Source: Paenibacillus sp. NFR01
Lineage (GTDB): Bacteria; Bacillota; Bacilli; Paenibacillales; Paenibacillaceae
Assembly: GCF_900111565.1 (NCBI RefSeq)
Contig: NZ_FOIK01000003.1
Location: forward strand, 372,001-436,000
DNA length: 64,000 bases
Direction: 5' to 3'
This document shows positions 11,028 to 20,153 of the stretch, piece after piece. The notes beneath the pieces were generated by a model that saw only the letters and a program-made list of their open reading frames with translations, had not been told where the DNA came from and made no database searches. The position numbers were made by a program, and so were the translations under genes. How positions within the stretch are numbered: position 1 is the first letter of the stretch; each line of letters begins with the position of its first letter.

Positions 11028-11051
11028 GAGCTTTGGCAGGGGCCAAAGCTC
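11028..11051 (+). other. Perfect 10-bp hairpin between atpA and atpG
   Basis: GAGCTTTGGC (11028-11037) pairs exactly with GCCAAAGCTC (11042-11051) around loop AGGG. No T-run follows and downstream genes must be transcribed, so it is probably an RNA stability or processing element rather than a terminator. Confidence 0.7.
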
Positions 11052-11074
11052 TGAAGATATAAGGTGGTGAACTC

Positions 11075-11947
11075 ATGGCAAGAAGCATGCGTGATATTAA
11101 ACGTCAAATCAAGAGCGTTCAGAACACCAGACAGATCACGAAGGCGATGGAAATGGTCGCGGCCTCCAAGCTGCGCAAAGCGCAGGAGAAAGCGGAGGCG
11201 GCCCGCCCGTATTCGGAGAAGCTCAAGGAAGTCGTAGCCAGCATTGCCGCCGGCTCGCAGGGCGCATCGCATCCAATGCTGGTCAGCCGTCCTGTGAAAA
11301 AGACCGCCTATATCATCGTTACTTCCGACAGAGGTTTGGCGGGCGGTTACAACGCCAACATTTTGCGCAAAGTGACGATGCTGTTGTCCGAACGGCACCC
11401 ATCCAAAGATGAATACGGTTTGTTTGTCATCGGCCGCAAAGGCCGTGATTTCCTGCGCCGCCGCGATTATCCGATTGTGGAGGAAGTCACGGAACTTTCG
11501 GATACCCCGACATTCGCCGACATCAAAACGATCGCCTATTCAGCGGTCAGCCAGTTTGAGACAGGCGCGTACGACGAGGTATACATCTGCTACAACCGGT
11601 TCGTGAATGCCATCAGCCAGATCCCGACCGTGGATCGCCTGCTGCCGATGGAACCCGTGGAACAGCAGGAGAAGGCACATGGCGTAAGCGCTCTTTATGA
11701 ATATGAGCCTTCGGCCGAGGGTGTTCTTGAAGTACTGCTTCCGAAATATGCGGAAACTTTGATTTACAGTGCGATTCTGGACGGCAAAGCCAGCGAGCTG
11801 GGCGCGAAAATGACAGCGATGGGCAGTGCAACCAAAAATGCATCGAAAATGATCGGATCTTTGACCCTTACGTACAACCGTGCCCGCCAGGCGGCGATTA
11901 CGCAAGAAATCACCGAAATTGTGGCCGGCGCCAACGCGCAGTCTTAA
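11075..11947 (+). CDS. atpG: ATP synthase F1 subunit gamma
   Basis: A 290-residue central rotor shaft. The N-terminal coiled coil RDIKRQIKSVQNTRQITKAM and the C-terminal LTLTYNRARQAAITQEITEI helix, which enter the F1 core, are conserved. The middle carries SDRGLAGGYNAN. The start follows AAGGTGGTGA. Confidence 0.96.
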   Translation: MARSMRDIKRQIKSVQNTRQITKAMEMVAASKLRKAQEKAEAARPYSEKLKEVVASIAAGSQGASHPMLVSRPVKKTAYIIVTSDRGLAGGYNANILRKVTMLLSERHPSKDEYGLFVIGRKGRDFLRRRDYPIVEEVTELSDTPTFADIKTIAYSAVSQFETGAYDEVYICYNRFVNAISQIPTVDRLLPMEPVEQQEKAHGVSALYEYEPSAEGVLEVLLPKYAETLIYSAILDGKASELGAKMTAMGSATKNASKMIGSLTLTYNRARQAAITQEITEIVAGANAQS

Positions 11948-11962
11948 GTGTATGAAGCTTAG

Positions 11963-13384
<1,422 letters not shown>

Positions 13385-13401
13385 GACTTTGCTCGGCTAG
13401 G

Positions 13402-13518
13402 CTGATGCTTACGAAGCAAGCTTTGCTGCGCAAAGCTAAGCTGATGCTTTCGACGCAAGCTTTGCTGCGCAAAGCTAAGCTGATGCTTTCGACGCAAGCT
13501 TTGCTCCGCAAAGCTTTA
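13402..13518 (+). repeat. Three tandem 39-bp repeats between atpD and atpC
   Basis: Units start at 13402, 13441 and 13480. Copies 1 and 2 differ at a few positions; copy 3 diverges at its end, where it runs into the atpC ribosome binding site. Each unit contains the palindrome AGCTTTGCTGCGCAAAGCT (eight-base arms; TCC in the loop of copy 3), so the RNA can form three hairpins in a row. The period is a multiple of three, but neither strand encodes a credible protein here. Confidence 0.92.
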
Positions 13519-13531
13519 AGGAGGAATAAAA

Positions 13532-13948
13532 GTGAACACTTTTCTGCTGGAAATTGTCACTCCGGATCATCTGGTGCTCTCCAAACAGGTGAACAGCCTG
13601 ACGGTCAAGGGCGCCGACGGTGACCTCGGTATTTTGCCGGGCCATATTCCGCTGGTCACGCCGCTGCAGGTTGCTCCTCTTATCGTCAAGGCTGACGGGG
13701 AGACGACAACCATCGCGGTGCACGGCGGATTTATGGAAGTGCATAAAGACAAAGTAACCGTACTGGCCGAAAGCGCCGAGCTGCCGAAGGACATCGACCT
13801 GGAGCGCGCGGAAGCGGCCAAGGAACGGGCGCAGCGCCGTTTGCAGTCCCGCAGCAAGCAGGACGACGTCGACCACCGCCGTGCCGAGCTCGCGCTTCAG
13901 CGCGCCGTCACGCGGATCAAGGTGTCTGCAGGCAAATCGCAAAAATAA
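13532..13948 (+). CDS. atpC: ATP synthase F1 subunit epsilon
   Basis: A 138-residue subunit with N-terminal beta-sandwich (LEIVTPDHLVLSKQVNSLTV, GDLGILPGHIPLVTPL) and a C-terminal helical hairpin that can inhibit ATPase activity (ERAEAAKERAQRRL). The start is GTG 13532, eight bases after AAGGAGGA. Last gene of the operon. Confidence 0.95.
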   Translation: MNTFLLEIVTPDHLVLSKQVNSLTVKGADGDLGILPGHIPLVTPLQVAPLIVKADGETTTIAVHGGFMEVHKDKVTVLAESAELPKDIDLERAEAAKERAQRRLQSRSKQDDVDHRRAELALQRAVTRIKVSAGKSQK

Positions 13949-13954
13949 TAGGAT

Positions 13955-13988
13955 GCGGTCAAGCCTCTGGTTTGGCCGCTTTCTTTTT
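13955..13988 (+). terminator. Terminator of the atp operon
   Basis: GCGGTCAA (13955) pairs with TTTGGCCGC (13971-13979), including one G-T pair, and is followed by the T-rich TTTCTTTTT. Confidence 0.8.
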
Positions 13989-14167
13989 CACATGATATTT
14001 GAAATAAACAACCGGTAGAAGTTTACAAGAGGTGAACGGATCGTCATTTTTCGGGCACGGTAAGGATGGCATTGTTTAAATATTTGTAAAAGTACTGGAT
14101 TCTTTTTATCTTCACAAGTATGATATAAGAGTCGATTTCCGAGTAAGTATGAACACGGGGGTGGAAC

Positions 14168-14425
14168 ATGAATCAGTTTTGGGACTCCGAACTAACAAGA
14201 AGCGCCGGCACCAGCGGTCTGGTCTCAATGATCGTTTCTTTGTTCTGTGTCGTACTCTCTTGGTGGGCACTTCAGAACCTTAAGCTCGATTTGGTCATAA
14301 GATATCCCAAGAGCCCACAGGGAAGATTGCTGCACTTGCTGCTGGCGATTGTCCTGGGCCACTTTGTGGCGGGGTTTCTGCTGGATTACTTGAGCTGGAC
14401 CGGGCTGATCAGGTACATGTTTTAA
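14168..14425 (+). CDS. ywzB: DUF1146 family small membrane protein (YwzB-like)
   Basis: An 85-residue protein with two membrane helices (about residues 18-38 and 55-75). It matches the DUF1146/YwzB family by length, the motif WWALQNLKLD after helix 1, and position just before murA. The function is unknown. ATG 14168 is preceded by GGGGGTGG. A plausible -10 TATGATATAAG lies near 14120 without a clear -35. Confidence 0.75.
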   Translation: MNQFWDSELTRSAGTSGLVSMIVSLFCVVLSWWALQNLKLDLVIRYPKSPQGRLLHLLLAIVLGHFVAGFLLDYLSWTGLIRYMF

Positions 14426-14478
14426 TGACGGCCGCTTTGGTTATATCTGTCATAGGCTGCAGGGCCCAGTCGCTTTCG

Positions 14479-14498
14479 CATAATAAGAATTTATTATG
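14479..14498 (+). promoter_or_regulatory. Perfect inverted repeat upstream of murA
   Basis: CATAATAA (14479-14486) and TTATTATG (14491-14498) flank GAAT. There is no T-run, and the A+T-rich symmetry resembles an operator more than a terminator. It is 124 bases before murA. The binding protein is unknown; it does not fit the 7-1-7 Fur or PerR boxes exactly. Confidence 0.45.
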
Positions 14499-14621
14499 AG
14501 AACACTGAGGTTTAAGCAAAAGCTTTGCGCGGCAGGGGAATGACGAAATAACCGATATTTTAACAAATGCATCTTACTTCAAAATTAATGTCAGAAATAA
14601 TGGACGCGGAGGGAAACCGAA

Positions 14622-15980
14622 ATGAGCAAATTTATCGTCCGCGGTGGCAACAGATTGACCGGGAGCGTGAAAGTCAGCGGCGCAAAAAATTCCGTACTAC
14701 CGATCATAGCCGCCTCTCTATTGGCAGAAGAAGGAGCAAGTGTGATTGTGGACGCTCCTCCGTTAGACGATGTAATGACCATCAGCAAAGTGCTGGAATC
14801 TTTGGGTGCGGGCGTTACATACCAGAATGATATCATTGAGGTTAATGCGACCAACATCACTTCGTGTGAAGCGCCCTATGAATGGGTGAGTAAAATGCGG
14901 GCTTCTTTTCTGGTCATGGGTCCGCTGCTTAGCCGGATGGGGTACACAAGAATTTCATTGCCTGGCGGCTGCGCGATCGGTACAAGACCGATTGACCAGC
15001 ATCTCAAAGGATTTGAAGCGCTCGGGGCCGAGATCAGTCTGGGCCAAGGGTACATTGAAGCGAAAATTAACGGAAGGCTGCGCGGCGCCAAAGTCTATCT
15101 GGACGTGGCAAGCGTAGGCGCGACCGAAAACATAATGATGGCGGCAGCGCTGGCTGAAGGCGTTACGGTTATTGAGAATGCCGCCAAAGAACCGGAAATC
15201 GTCGATTTGGCCAACTATATCAACGGCATGGGCGGGATCGTCCGCGGCGCGGGCACCGGCATAATCCGGATCGAAGGCGTGGAGAGGCTGCATGGCGTAA
15301 GACATCAGGTCATTCCCGACCGGATTGAAGCCGGGACCTACATGGCTGCGGCTGCCATCACTGGCGGTGACGTATACGTGGAAGGCGCGATTGCAGACCA
15401 CCTTGGTCCAGTCATTGCCAAGATGGAAGAGATGGGCGTCACGATCATCCCGGACGAAAACGGCGTGCGCGTCATCAGCGACAAGCCGCTGAAAGCAGTG
15501 GATGTCAAGACGCTGCCGTACCCGGGATTCCCGACGGATATGCAGTCGCAAATGATGGCCCTGCTCCTTCGCTCCGAAGGCACAAGCGTTGTTACCGAGA
15601 CCGTATTCGAGAACCGGTTCATGCATGTGGATGAGTTCCACAACATGAACGCCGAGATCAAAATCGAAGGCCGTTCGGCCATCGTGACCGGCAATGCCAA
15701 GCTCGTCGGCGCCAAGGTTACCGCAACCGACCTGCGTGCAGGCGCTGCGCTGATTCTTACCGGTCTGGTCGCCGAAGGCACCACCGAGGTGAGCGGCACG
15801 CATCATATCGATCGCGGCTACGTGCACCTCGCCGAGAAGCTGGCCGGCCTCGGCGCCGACATCTGGCGGATTTCGCTGGACGAAACGCCGGCACCGGCAC
15901 CTGCTTCTGCTCAGGCAGCGGCTACCAAAGAAGAAACGGTGGCCAAACCGCGCTTCCAGGTCCAGCCGACCTGGGTCTAA
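14622..15980 (+). CDS. murA: UDP-N-acetylglucosamine 1-carboxyvinyltransferase MurA
   Basis: A 452-residue enzyme transferring enolpyruvate from PEP to UDP-GlcNAc, the first committed step of peptidoglycan synthesis. [16 protein letters not shown] is near residue 18. The catalytic, fosfomycin-reactive Cys117 is in [13 protein letters not shown]. The protein is about 25-30 residues longer than usual at the C-terminus, ending in an Ala/Pro/Lys-rich tail of unknown role. GGAGGG lies eight bases before the start. murA next to spoIID matches Bacillus murAA. Confidence 0.95.
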   Translation: MSKFIVRGGNRLTGSVKVSGAKNSVLPIIAASLLAEEGASVIVDAPPLDDVMTISKVLESLGAGVTYQNDIIEVNATNITSCEAPYEWVSKMRASFLVMGPLLSRMGYTRISLPGGCAIGTRPIDQHLKGFEALGAEISLGQGYIEAKINGRLRGAKVYLDVASVGATENIMMAAALAEGVTVIENAAKEPEIVDLANYINGMGGIVRGAGTGIIRIEGVERLHGVRHQVIPDRIEAGTYMAAAAITGGDVYVEGAIADHLGPVIAKMEEMGVTIIPDENGVRVISDKPLKAVDVKTLPYPGFPTDMQSQMMALLLRSEGTSVVTETVFENRFMHVDEFHNMNAEIKIEGRSAIVTGNAKLVGAKVTATDLRAGAALILTGLVAEGTTEVSGTHHIDRGYVHLAEKLAGLGADIWRISLDETPAPAPASAQAAATKEETVAKPRFQVQPTWV

Positions 15981-15992
15981 TCTTAGGAATGC

Positions 15993-16023
15993 AAGAGGTC
16001 CCGCCTAGGCGGGGCCTCTTTTT
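15993..16023 (+). terminator. Strong terminator after murA
   Basis: AAGAGG-T-CCCGCC (15993-16005) pairs with GGCGGG-G-CCTCTT (16008-16020), loop TA, then more T. Confidence 0.92.
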
Positions 16024-16099
16024 GCGTTGAACGGGTTGGGAGGTGCGGGTTTAAACGAAAGCTTCAGTAAAGGTCGTTTGAAGCAAGGCTGTTCCGAAA

Positions 16100-16284
16100 T
16101 AGCGGGAAAACGTCCCACTAAATTTGGACGGCTGTGCGATGATTTTGATTTAGTGGGATAATGTCCCTCTAAATCTCCTGGAAAGGGCAAATGCAGCCTG
16201 TATTCATGAAATTAGTAGGACAAAATCCCACTATTTGTGCTGAAAGCTGATTTTAAAACAAATTAGAGGGATGTTATCCCGCTA
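16100..16284 (+). repeat. Four copies of a 21-bp palindrome, TAGNGGGA-N5-TCCCNCTA
   Basis: Copies start at 16100, 16151, 16213 and 16264, spaced 51, 62 and 51 bases. Each has eight-base arms around exactly five unconserved bases. One base of each arm varies independently (position 4 of the left arm: C, T, T, A; position 5 of the right arm: A, T, A, G), and copy 3 also has A for G at position 5. The flanks are often A/T (AAAT, AATT). The sequence between copies is unrelated. There is no gene in this stretch and I saw no other copies in the window. Confidence 0.88.
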
Positions 16285-16544
16285 ATGGTATAGCGGCTCT
16301 CTCTGCCAGAAGTATGGCGACTGCAGCAGGCTGATCGTGAAACGTGGGGGGGTTAGCGCTTAATTGCGCCCATATCGGAAGCCGGTTTGGGCGGTAATCC
16401 CTAAAGCGGGTTTAGGAAATGAAGCACAGCAGAGGCTACCCGCTCGTTGGGCTTTTGTCTTCTCCGTCTCTCAAAATATCGTTCTATCACTTATCCGGAA
16501 TTCATATCTATAAGAATCACCGGAGATAGGAAGGAGAGAACGAA
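16285..16544 (+). other. Rest of the murA-spoIID intergenic region
   Basis: No gene found. It holds a small inverted repeat CTAAAGCGGGTTTAG (16401-16415) and, just before spoIID, a weak sigma-E-like pair (TTCTATC near 16482 and CATATCTA at 16503) that I would not rely on. Confidence 0.4.
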
Positions 16545-17711
16545 ATGAAGACGATTCGCAATCTGCGGCGCATCCTTTCGCGCCGCGCCATGCGCTTTGC
16601 GCGCGGGCCGCGCAGGCTCCGCAGCGCGCGGCCGCGGCAGCTCAGGCGGCGCCTGACGCCTGCCGCCTGGCTCGCAGCGCCCCTGCTGGCGGCGCTGCTG
16701 CTGCCGCTGGCGATCGTCCTGCTGCGCAGCGGACCATCGCCAGCCCCGCCGGCGCCGCAGGCTACGGCTTCGCCCGCGGCGCCGGATACGGCTGCGGAGG
16801 CCCCGCAGCCAGAGGTGTCCGTCTATTTGTCGCAGAGCGGACAAATAGAAACGCTGCCGCTGGAGGACTACGTCAGCGGCGTGCTGGCGGCCGAGATGCC
16901 GGCGGACTTTGAGCTCGAAGCGCTCAAAGCCCAGGCCGTGGCCGCCCGCACCTTCATTGTGCGCCGCCTGCGGGCCGGCGACACCAGCGGCGTTCCAGGC
17001 GGCGCGGCCGACGTCACCGATACGGTAAGCCATCAGGCTTACGTCTCGCGGGCCGTCCTGGAACGGGATTGGGAACGCGGCGGCAAGAGCGCCGCGCTGG
17101 CCAAGATCCGCCGCGCCGTCCTTGAAACGCGCGGCACGGTGATGGTCTATAAAGGCGAGCCGATCACCGCCGCTTTCTTCGCCTCCAGCGGCGGCTATAC
17201 CGAAAACTCGGAGGATTACTGGAATGCGGCCGTGCCGTACCTGCGCAGCGTGGCGAGCCCTTGGGAGCAGCAGATAACGCCGGACCTCGCGGTCACCTAC
17301 CGCTTTACGGCAGCGAAGCTGATTCAGAAGCTGGGGCTGGAGCAGCCGGCTGTTCCGGTATCGGGCCGCCAAGGCACCTCTGCCAAGCTGAAGAAACTTG
17401 CTGCTTCTTCTTTGCCGGCCAAGATTCTGTCCTGGACCGCCGGTCACCGGGTAAAGGAAATTTCAATTGCCGGAACTATTTTTACAGGCAGAGAGATTCG
17501 GGAGAAGCTGGAGCTGCGATCTAGCCAGTTCACGTGGAGCTGGCGGGGCAGCGAGGTGGTCATCACTACTTACGGCAACGGGCACGGCGTCGGAATGAGC
17601 CAATGGGGCGCGAACGGCATGGCTCAGGAGGGCAGCACCGCGACGCAGATTCTCAAACACTACTACAGCGGCGTTTCGTTCGCGCAAGTCTCAACTCTCC
17701 TGAAAAAATAA
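16545..17711 (+). CDS. spoIID: Stage II sporulation protein D (peptidoglycan lytic transglycosylase)
   Basis: A 388-residue protein with a very Arg-rich cytoplasmic tail (residues 1-40), one membrane anchor (about 44-62), a Pro/Ala linker and a SpoIID/LytB domain. SpoIID cleaves septal glycan strands during engulfment of the forespore. The catalytic Glu of the family is Glu117 in VLAAEMPADFELEALKAQAV, and the family motif GNGHGVGMSQWGANGMA is at about residues 343-359. AGGAGAG lies seven bases before the start. Expression is expected in the mother cell under sigma-E. The 5' part is much richer in G+C and Arg than the rest. Confidence 0.93.
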   Translation: MKTIRNLRRILSRRAMRFARGPRRLRSARPRQLRRRLTPAAWLAAPLLAALLLPLAIVLLRSGPSPAPPAPQATASPAAPDTAAEAPQPEVSVYLSQSGQIETLPLEDYVSGVLAAEMPADFELEALKAQAVAARTFIVRRLRAGDTSGVPGGAADVTDTVSHQAYVSRAVLERDWERGGKSAALAKIRRAVLETRGTVMVYKGEPITAAFFASSGGYTENSEDYWNAAVPYLRSVASPWEQQITPDLAVTYRFTAAKLIQKLGLEQPAVPVSGRQGTSAKLKKLAASSLPAKILSWTAGHRVKEISIAGTIFTGREIREKLELRSSQFTWSWRGSEVVITTYGNGHGVGMSQWGANGMAQEGSTATQILKHYYSGVSFAQVSTLLKK

Positions 17712-17723
17712 CTTGAAAGATAC

Positions 17724-17751
17724 GTATAAAAGCGAATCACCCGGTAACACT
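17724..17751 (+). promoter_or_regulatory. Sigma-F-type promoter of spoIIQ
   Basis: GTATA (17724-17728), 14-base spacer, then GGTAACACT (17743-17751), a full match to the sigma-F -10 pattern GGNNANANT. spoIIQ of B. subtilis is forespore-specific under sigma-F. The spacer is one base shorter than the usual 15. Confidence 0.75.
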
Positions 17752-17772
17752 GGTTATTGAGGTGATAAACAT

Positions 17773-18522
17773 ATGAATGAACAAGACAAAAACAAAAACG
17801 TCCATGACGAATCTCTCAAAAACAAACAGGGAGATCCAAGCGTAAAGCCTTCCTCATGGAAAAAGATGCTCTCCAAGCGCTGGGTTTTCCCGGCAGTGTA
17901 CACGGCGGCAGCGGCTATTATACTAACCTTGGTGTGGGTCTATCAGGATGCCGGCCAAAAGGCGCTGAATGACGATACCACCACCGCCATCTCGCAAAAT
18001 GACACCGCTGCTGTCTCCTCCAATGAAGCCGGTACAACAAACAGCGACCCTGAGGCGCTGGAAGTCAGCGCTTCCGTGGAAGACATCGCCTGGCCTGTCG
18101 CAAATCCGGCAGACGTGGATGTCGTCAAACCGTATTATGACGAAAACGGCACCGAAGAGAATCACGTGGCTGCGATGGTACAGTACAACGATACTTTTGT
18201 ACCGAATGTCGGCATCGACCTTGCCCGTGCGGACCACAAAACGTTTGACGTGAAAGCGGCGCTGAGCGGCGAAGTCACCCGTGTCGAAGATGTAGCCGTA
18301 TTCGGCAAAGTGGTTGAAGTGACCAGTCCCGGCAACCTGGTAACCGTGTACCAAAGTCTGGCCGATACCAAGGTCAAACAAGGCGATAAGGTCAAGCAAG
18401 GCGATACGCTGGCCACGGCCGGACGCAGCGAAATCGAAAAGGATCTTGGGAACCATGTGCACTTCGAAGTGCACGAAAACGGCAACCCGGTAAATCCTTC
18501 GGATCTGCTGCCGCAGCGTTAA
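17773..18522 (+). CDS. spoIIQ: SpoIIQ-like M23 family protein (LytM domain)
   Basis: A 249-residue membrane-anchored protein: lysine-rich cytoplasmic N-terminus, one transmembrane helix (about residues 38-57), acidic linker, and a LytM/M23 domain from about residue 95. In B. subtilis SpoIIQ is a forespore protein binding SpoIIIAH across the septal space. The first zinc ligand of active M23 enzymes (HxGxD) is replaced by Asn145 in NVGID, whereas the second motif HVH (228-230) is kept. This suggests a structural rather than hydrolytic role, as in B. subtilis. It follows spoIID, as expected, and has its own promoter. Confidence 0.9.
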   Translation: MNEQDKNKNVHDESLKNKQGDPSVKPSSWKKMLSKRWVFPAVYTAAAAIILTLVWVYQDAGQKALNDDTTTAISQNDTAAVSSNEAGTTNSDPEALEVSASVEDIAWPVANPADVDVVKPYYDENGTEENHVAAMVQYNDTFVPNVGIDLARADHKTFDVKAALSGEVTRVEDVAVFGKVVEVTSPGNLVTVYQSLADTKVKQGDKVKQGDTLATAGRSEIEKDLGNHVHFEVHENGNPVNPSDLLPQR

Positions 18523-18533
18523 TCGAACACCTG

Positions 18534-18563
18534 AAGCAGGGGGCTTGTGCCCTCTGCTTTTTT
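18534..18563 (+). terminator. Terminator after spoIIQ
   Basis: AAGCAG-G-GGGC (18534-18544) pairs with GCCC-T-CTGCTT (18549-18559) around TTGT, followed by T. Confidence 0.88.
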
Positions 18564-18628
18564 CATGATTGCAGGGTTGTCCAAGAAATTAAATGACCCT
18601 CCGGAAGCTTGTCACGTCCTGAAAGCGC

Positions 18629-18656
18629 GAATATCTAGGCCCGCCCCTCATATAAT
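18629..18656 (+). promoter_or_regulatory. Sigma-E-type promoter of spoIIID
   Basis: GAATATC (18629-18635), 13-base spacer, CATATAAT (18649-18656). This matches the sigma-E consensus KMATATT-N13-15-CATACAHT at all but one base in each element. spoIIID is a sigma-E gene in B. subtilis. Confidence 0.75.
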
Positions 18657-18689
18657 GTACCAAACTATCCACAGTTGGGAGGCGGGAGC

Positions 18690-18977
18690 GTGCACGATTA
18701 CATCAAGGAACGTACGATCAAAATCGGACGCTGCATCGTGGAAACCAGGCATACGGTCCGGACGATAGCCAAGGAATTTGGCGTTTCAAAAAGCACGGTG
18801 CACAAAGATCTAACCGAGCGGTTGCCGGAGATCAACCCTGATCTGGCCGATCAGGTCAAGCACATTCTCGAGTATCATAAGTCCATTCGGCATCTTCGGG
18901 GGGGAGAAGCTACCAAAATCAAATACAAAAAATCGACCGGCAAAAAACGCGAAGTCGCGGTCGCCTCAAAGTCCTGA
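18690..18977 (+). CDS. spoIIID: Sporulation transcription factor SpoIIID
   Basis: A 95-residue DNA-binding protein that modulates the mother-cell sigma-E regulon and the switch to sigma-K. The helix-turn-helix TVRTIAKEFGVSKSTVHKDL is at about residues 20-39, and LPEINPDLA and KSIRHLRGGEATKIKYKK are near-identical to the Bacillus protein. The start is GTG 18690 (HDYIKERTIKIG), with GGGAGGCGGG just upstream; the in-frame TTG at 18675 is upstream of that site. Confidence 0.95.
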   Translation: MHDYIKERTIKIGRCIVETRHTVRTIAKEFGVSKSTVHKDLTERLPEINPDLADQVKHILEYHKSIRHLRGGEATKIKYKKSTGKKREVAVASKS

Positions 18978-19104
18978 GAAATTCAAGAAATTCAGTAATT
19001 ATTCAGCTTTAATTCATTGTATAATTCCCCTGAAGTATGGTACTTTAAAGCTTGGTATCATCCAACATTTTCAATTAAAATAACACTTTGGGGGCTTTTT
19101 CATT

Positions 19105-20103
19105 ATGCTTAGCAAGGATATCGGAATTGATCTGGGCACGGCCAATGTGCTTATTCATGTCAAAGGAAGGGGAGTCGTTCTGGATGAACCTTCCGTGGTC
19201 ACGCTTGAAAGTGATACGAAGAAGGTCCTTGCGGTAGGCGAGCAGGCGCGCCGGATGGTCGGACGAACGCCGGGCAACATTACGACGATCCGTCCGCTGC
19301 GCGATGGCGTTATTGCCGATTTTGCCATTACAGAAATGATGCTCAAATATTTTATCGACCGCGTCGGCGGGCGTACCTGGTACGCGAAGCCCCGTATTTT
19401 GATCTGCGCCCCCACAAATATAACCTCCGTTGAGCAGAAATCTATCCGGGAAGCCGCTGAACGGAGCGGTGCCAAAGACGTATTTATGGAAGAGGAGCCA
19501 AAAGCCGCAGCGATCGGTGCGGGAATGGACATTTATCAGCCAAGCGGAAATATGGTCGTCGACATTGGCGGCGGAACGACGGATGTAGCCGTATTATCCA
19601 TGGGCGACGTCGTTACCGCCTCCTCGATTAAAGTCGCGGGGGACAAGTTCGACGATGCCATTTTACGATATATCAAGCAAAAATATAAACTGCTGATCGG
19701 CGAGCGTACCGCCGAGGACATCAAAGTGACAATCGGTACGGTGCGTCCGGGCGGCAAGCAGGCCGAGATGGATATCCGGGGCCGGGATATGGCCAGCGGG
19801 CTCCCGCTCACGTTGACCATCACTTCCGGAGAGGTGAAGGAAGCGCTGTGGGATCCGGTATCCTCGATTGTAGCGGCTGCCAAATCGGTGTTGGAACGGA
19901 CACCGCCGGAATTGTCGGCGGACATCATCGACCGCGGCGTCGTGCTTACCGGCGGCGGAGCCCTGCTTAACGGATTGGACGAGCTGCTGGCCGAAGAGCT
20001 GCATGTTCCCGTGTGGGTAGCGGAGGATCCGATGCATTGCGTCGTGAAAGGGACAGGCATCATGCTGGACCATCTCGACAAAAATATTAAGAAAAAATTT
20101 TAA
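19105..20103 (+). CDS. mbl: MreB-like actin homologue Mbl
   Basis: A 332-residue cytoskeletal ATPase guiding lateral wall synthesis. Actin-fold motifs are DIGIDLGTANVLI (residues 5-17), VVDIGGGTTDVAVLS near residue 151 and VVLTGGGALLNGLDEL near residue 277. The position after spoIIID identifies it as Mbl rather than MreB. The ribosome binding site is weak (TTTGGGGGC, 11 bases upstream). A TATAAT at 19020-19025 has no good -35, so readthrough from spoIIID is possible. Confidence 0.93.
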   Translation: MLSKDIGIDLGTANVLIHVKGRGVVLDEPSVVTLESDTKKVLAVGEQARRMVGRTPGNITTIRPLRDGVIADFAITEMMLKYFIDRVGGRTWYAKPRILICAPTNITSVEQKSIREAAERSGAKDVFMEEEPKAAAIGAGMDIYQPSGNMVVDIGGGTTDVAVLSMGDVVTASSIKVAGDKFDDAILRYIKQKYKLLIGERTAEDIKVTIGTVRPGGKQAEMDIRGRDMASGLPLTLTITSGEVKEALWDPVSSIVAAAKSVLERTPPELSADIIDRGVVLTGGGALLNGLDELLAEELHVPVWVAEDPMHCVVKGTGIMLDHLDKNIKKKF

Positions 20104-20114
20104 ATGGCCGATAA
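20088..20114 (+). promoter_or_regulatory. Sigma-D-type promoter of flhOP
   Basis: TAAG (20088-20091), 15-base spacer, GCCGATAA (20107-20114), close to the sigma-D consensus TAAA-N15-GCCGATAT. The -35 lies inside the end of mbl and the -10 begins four bases after its stop. flhOP are flagellar genes, which supports the call. Confidence 0.65.
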
Positions 20115-20153
20115 TAAAGGGAGAACGACGGAATTTAGGGAGGGTTTTACCGT

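Noticed and set aside
13405..13623. Apparent repeat protein from the 39-bp array
   Set aside because: The frame runs into atpC in the wrong phase, has no ribosome binding site, and exists only because the repeat length is a multiple of three.
16100..16284. CRISPR-like array between murA and spoIID
   Set aside because: Repeats are 21-bp imperfect palindromes with varying arms, only four copies, and there are no cas genes; they are a different kind of repeat.
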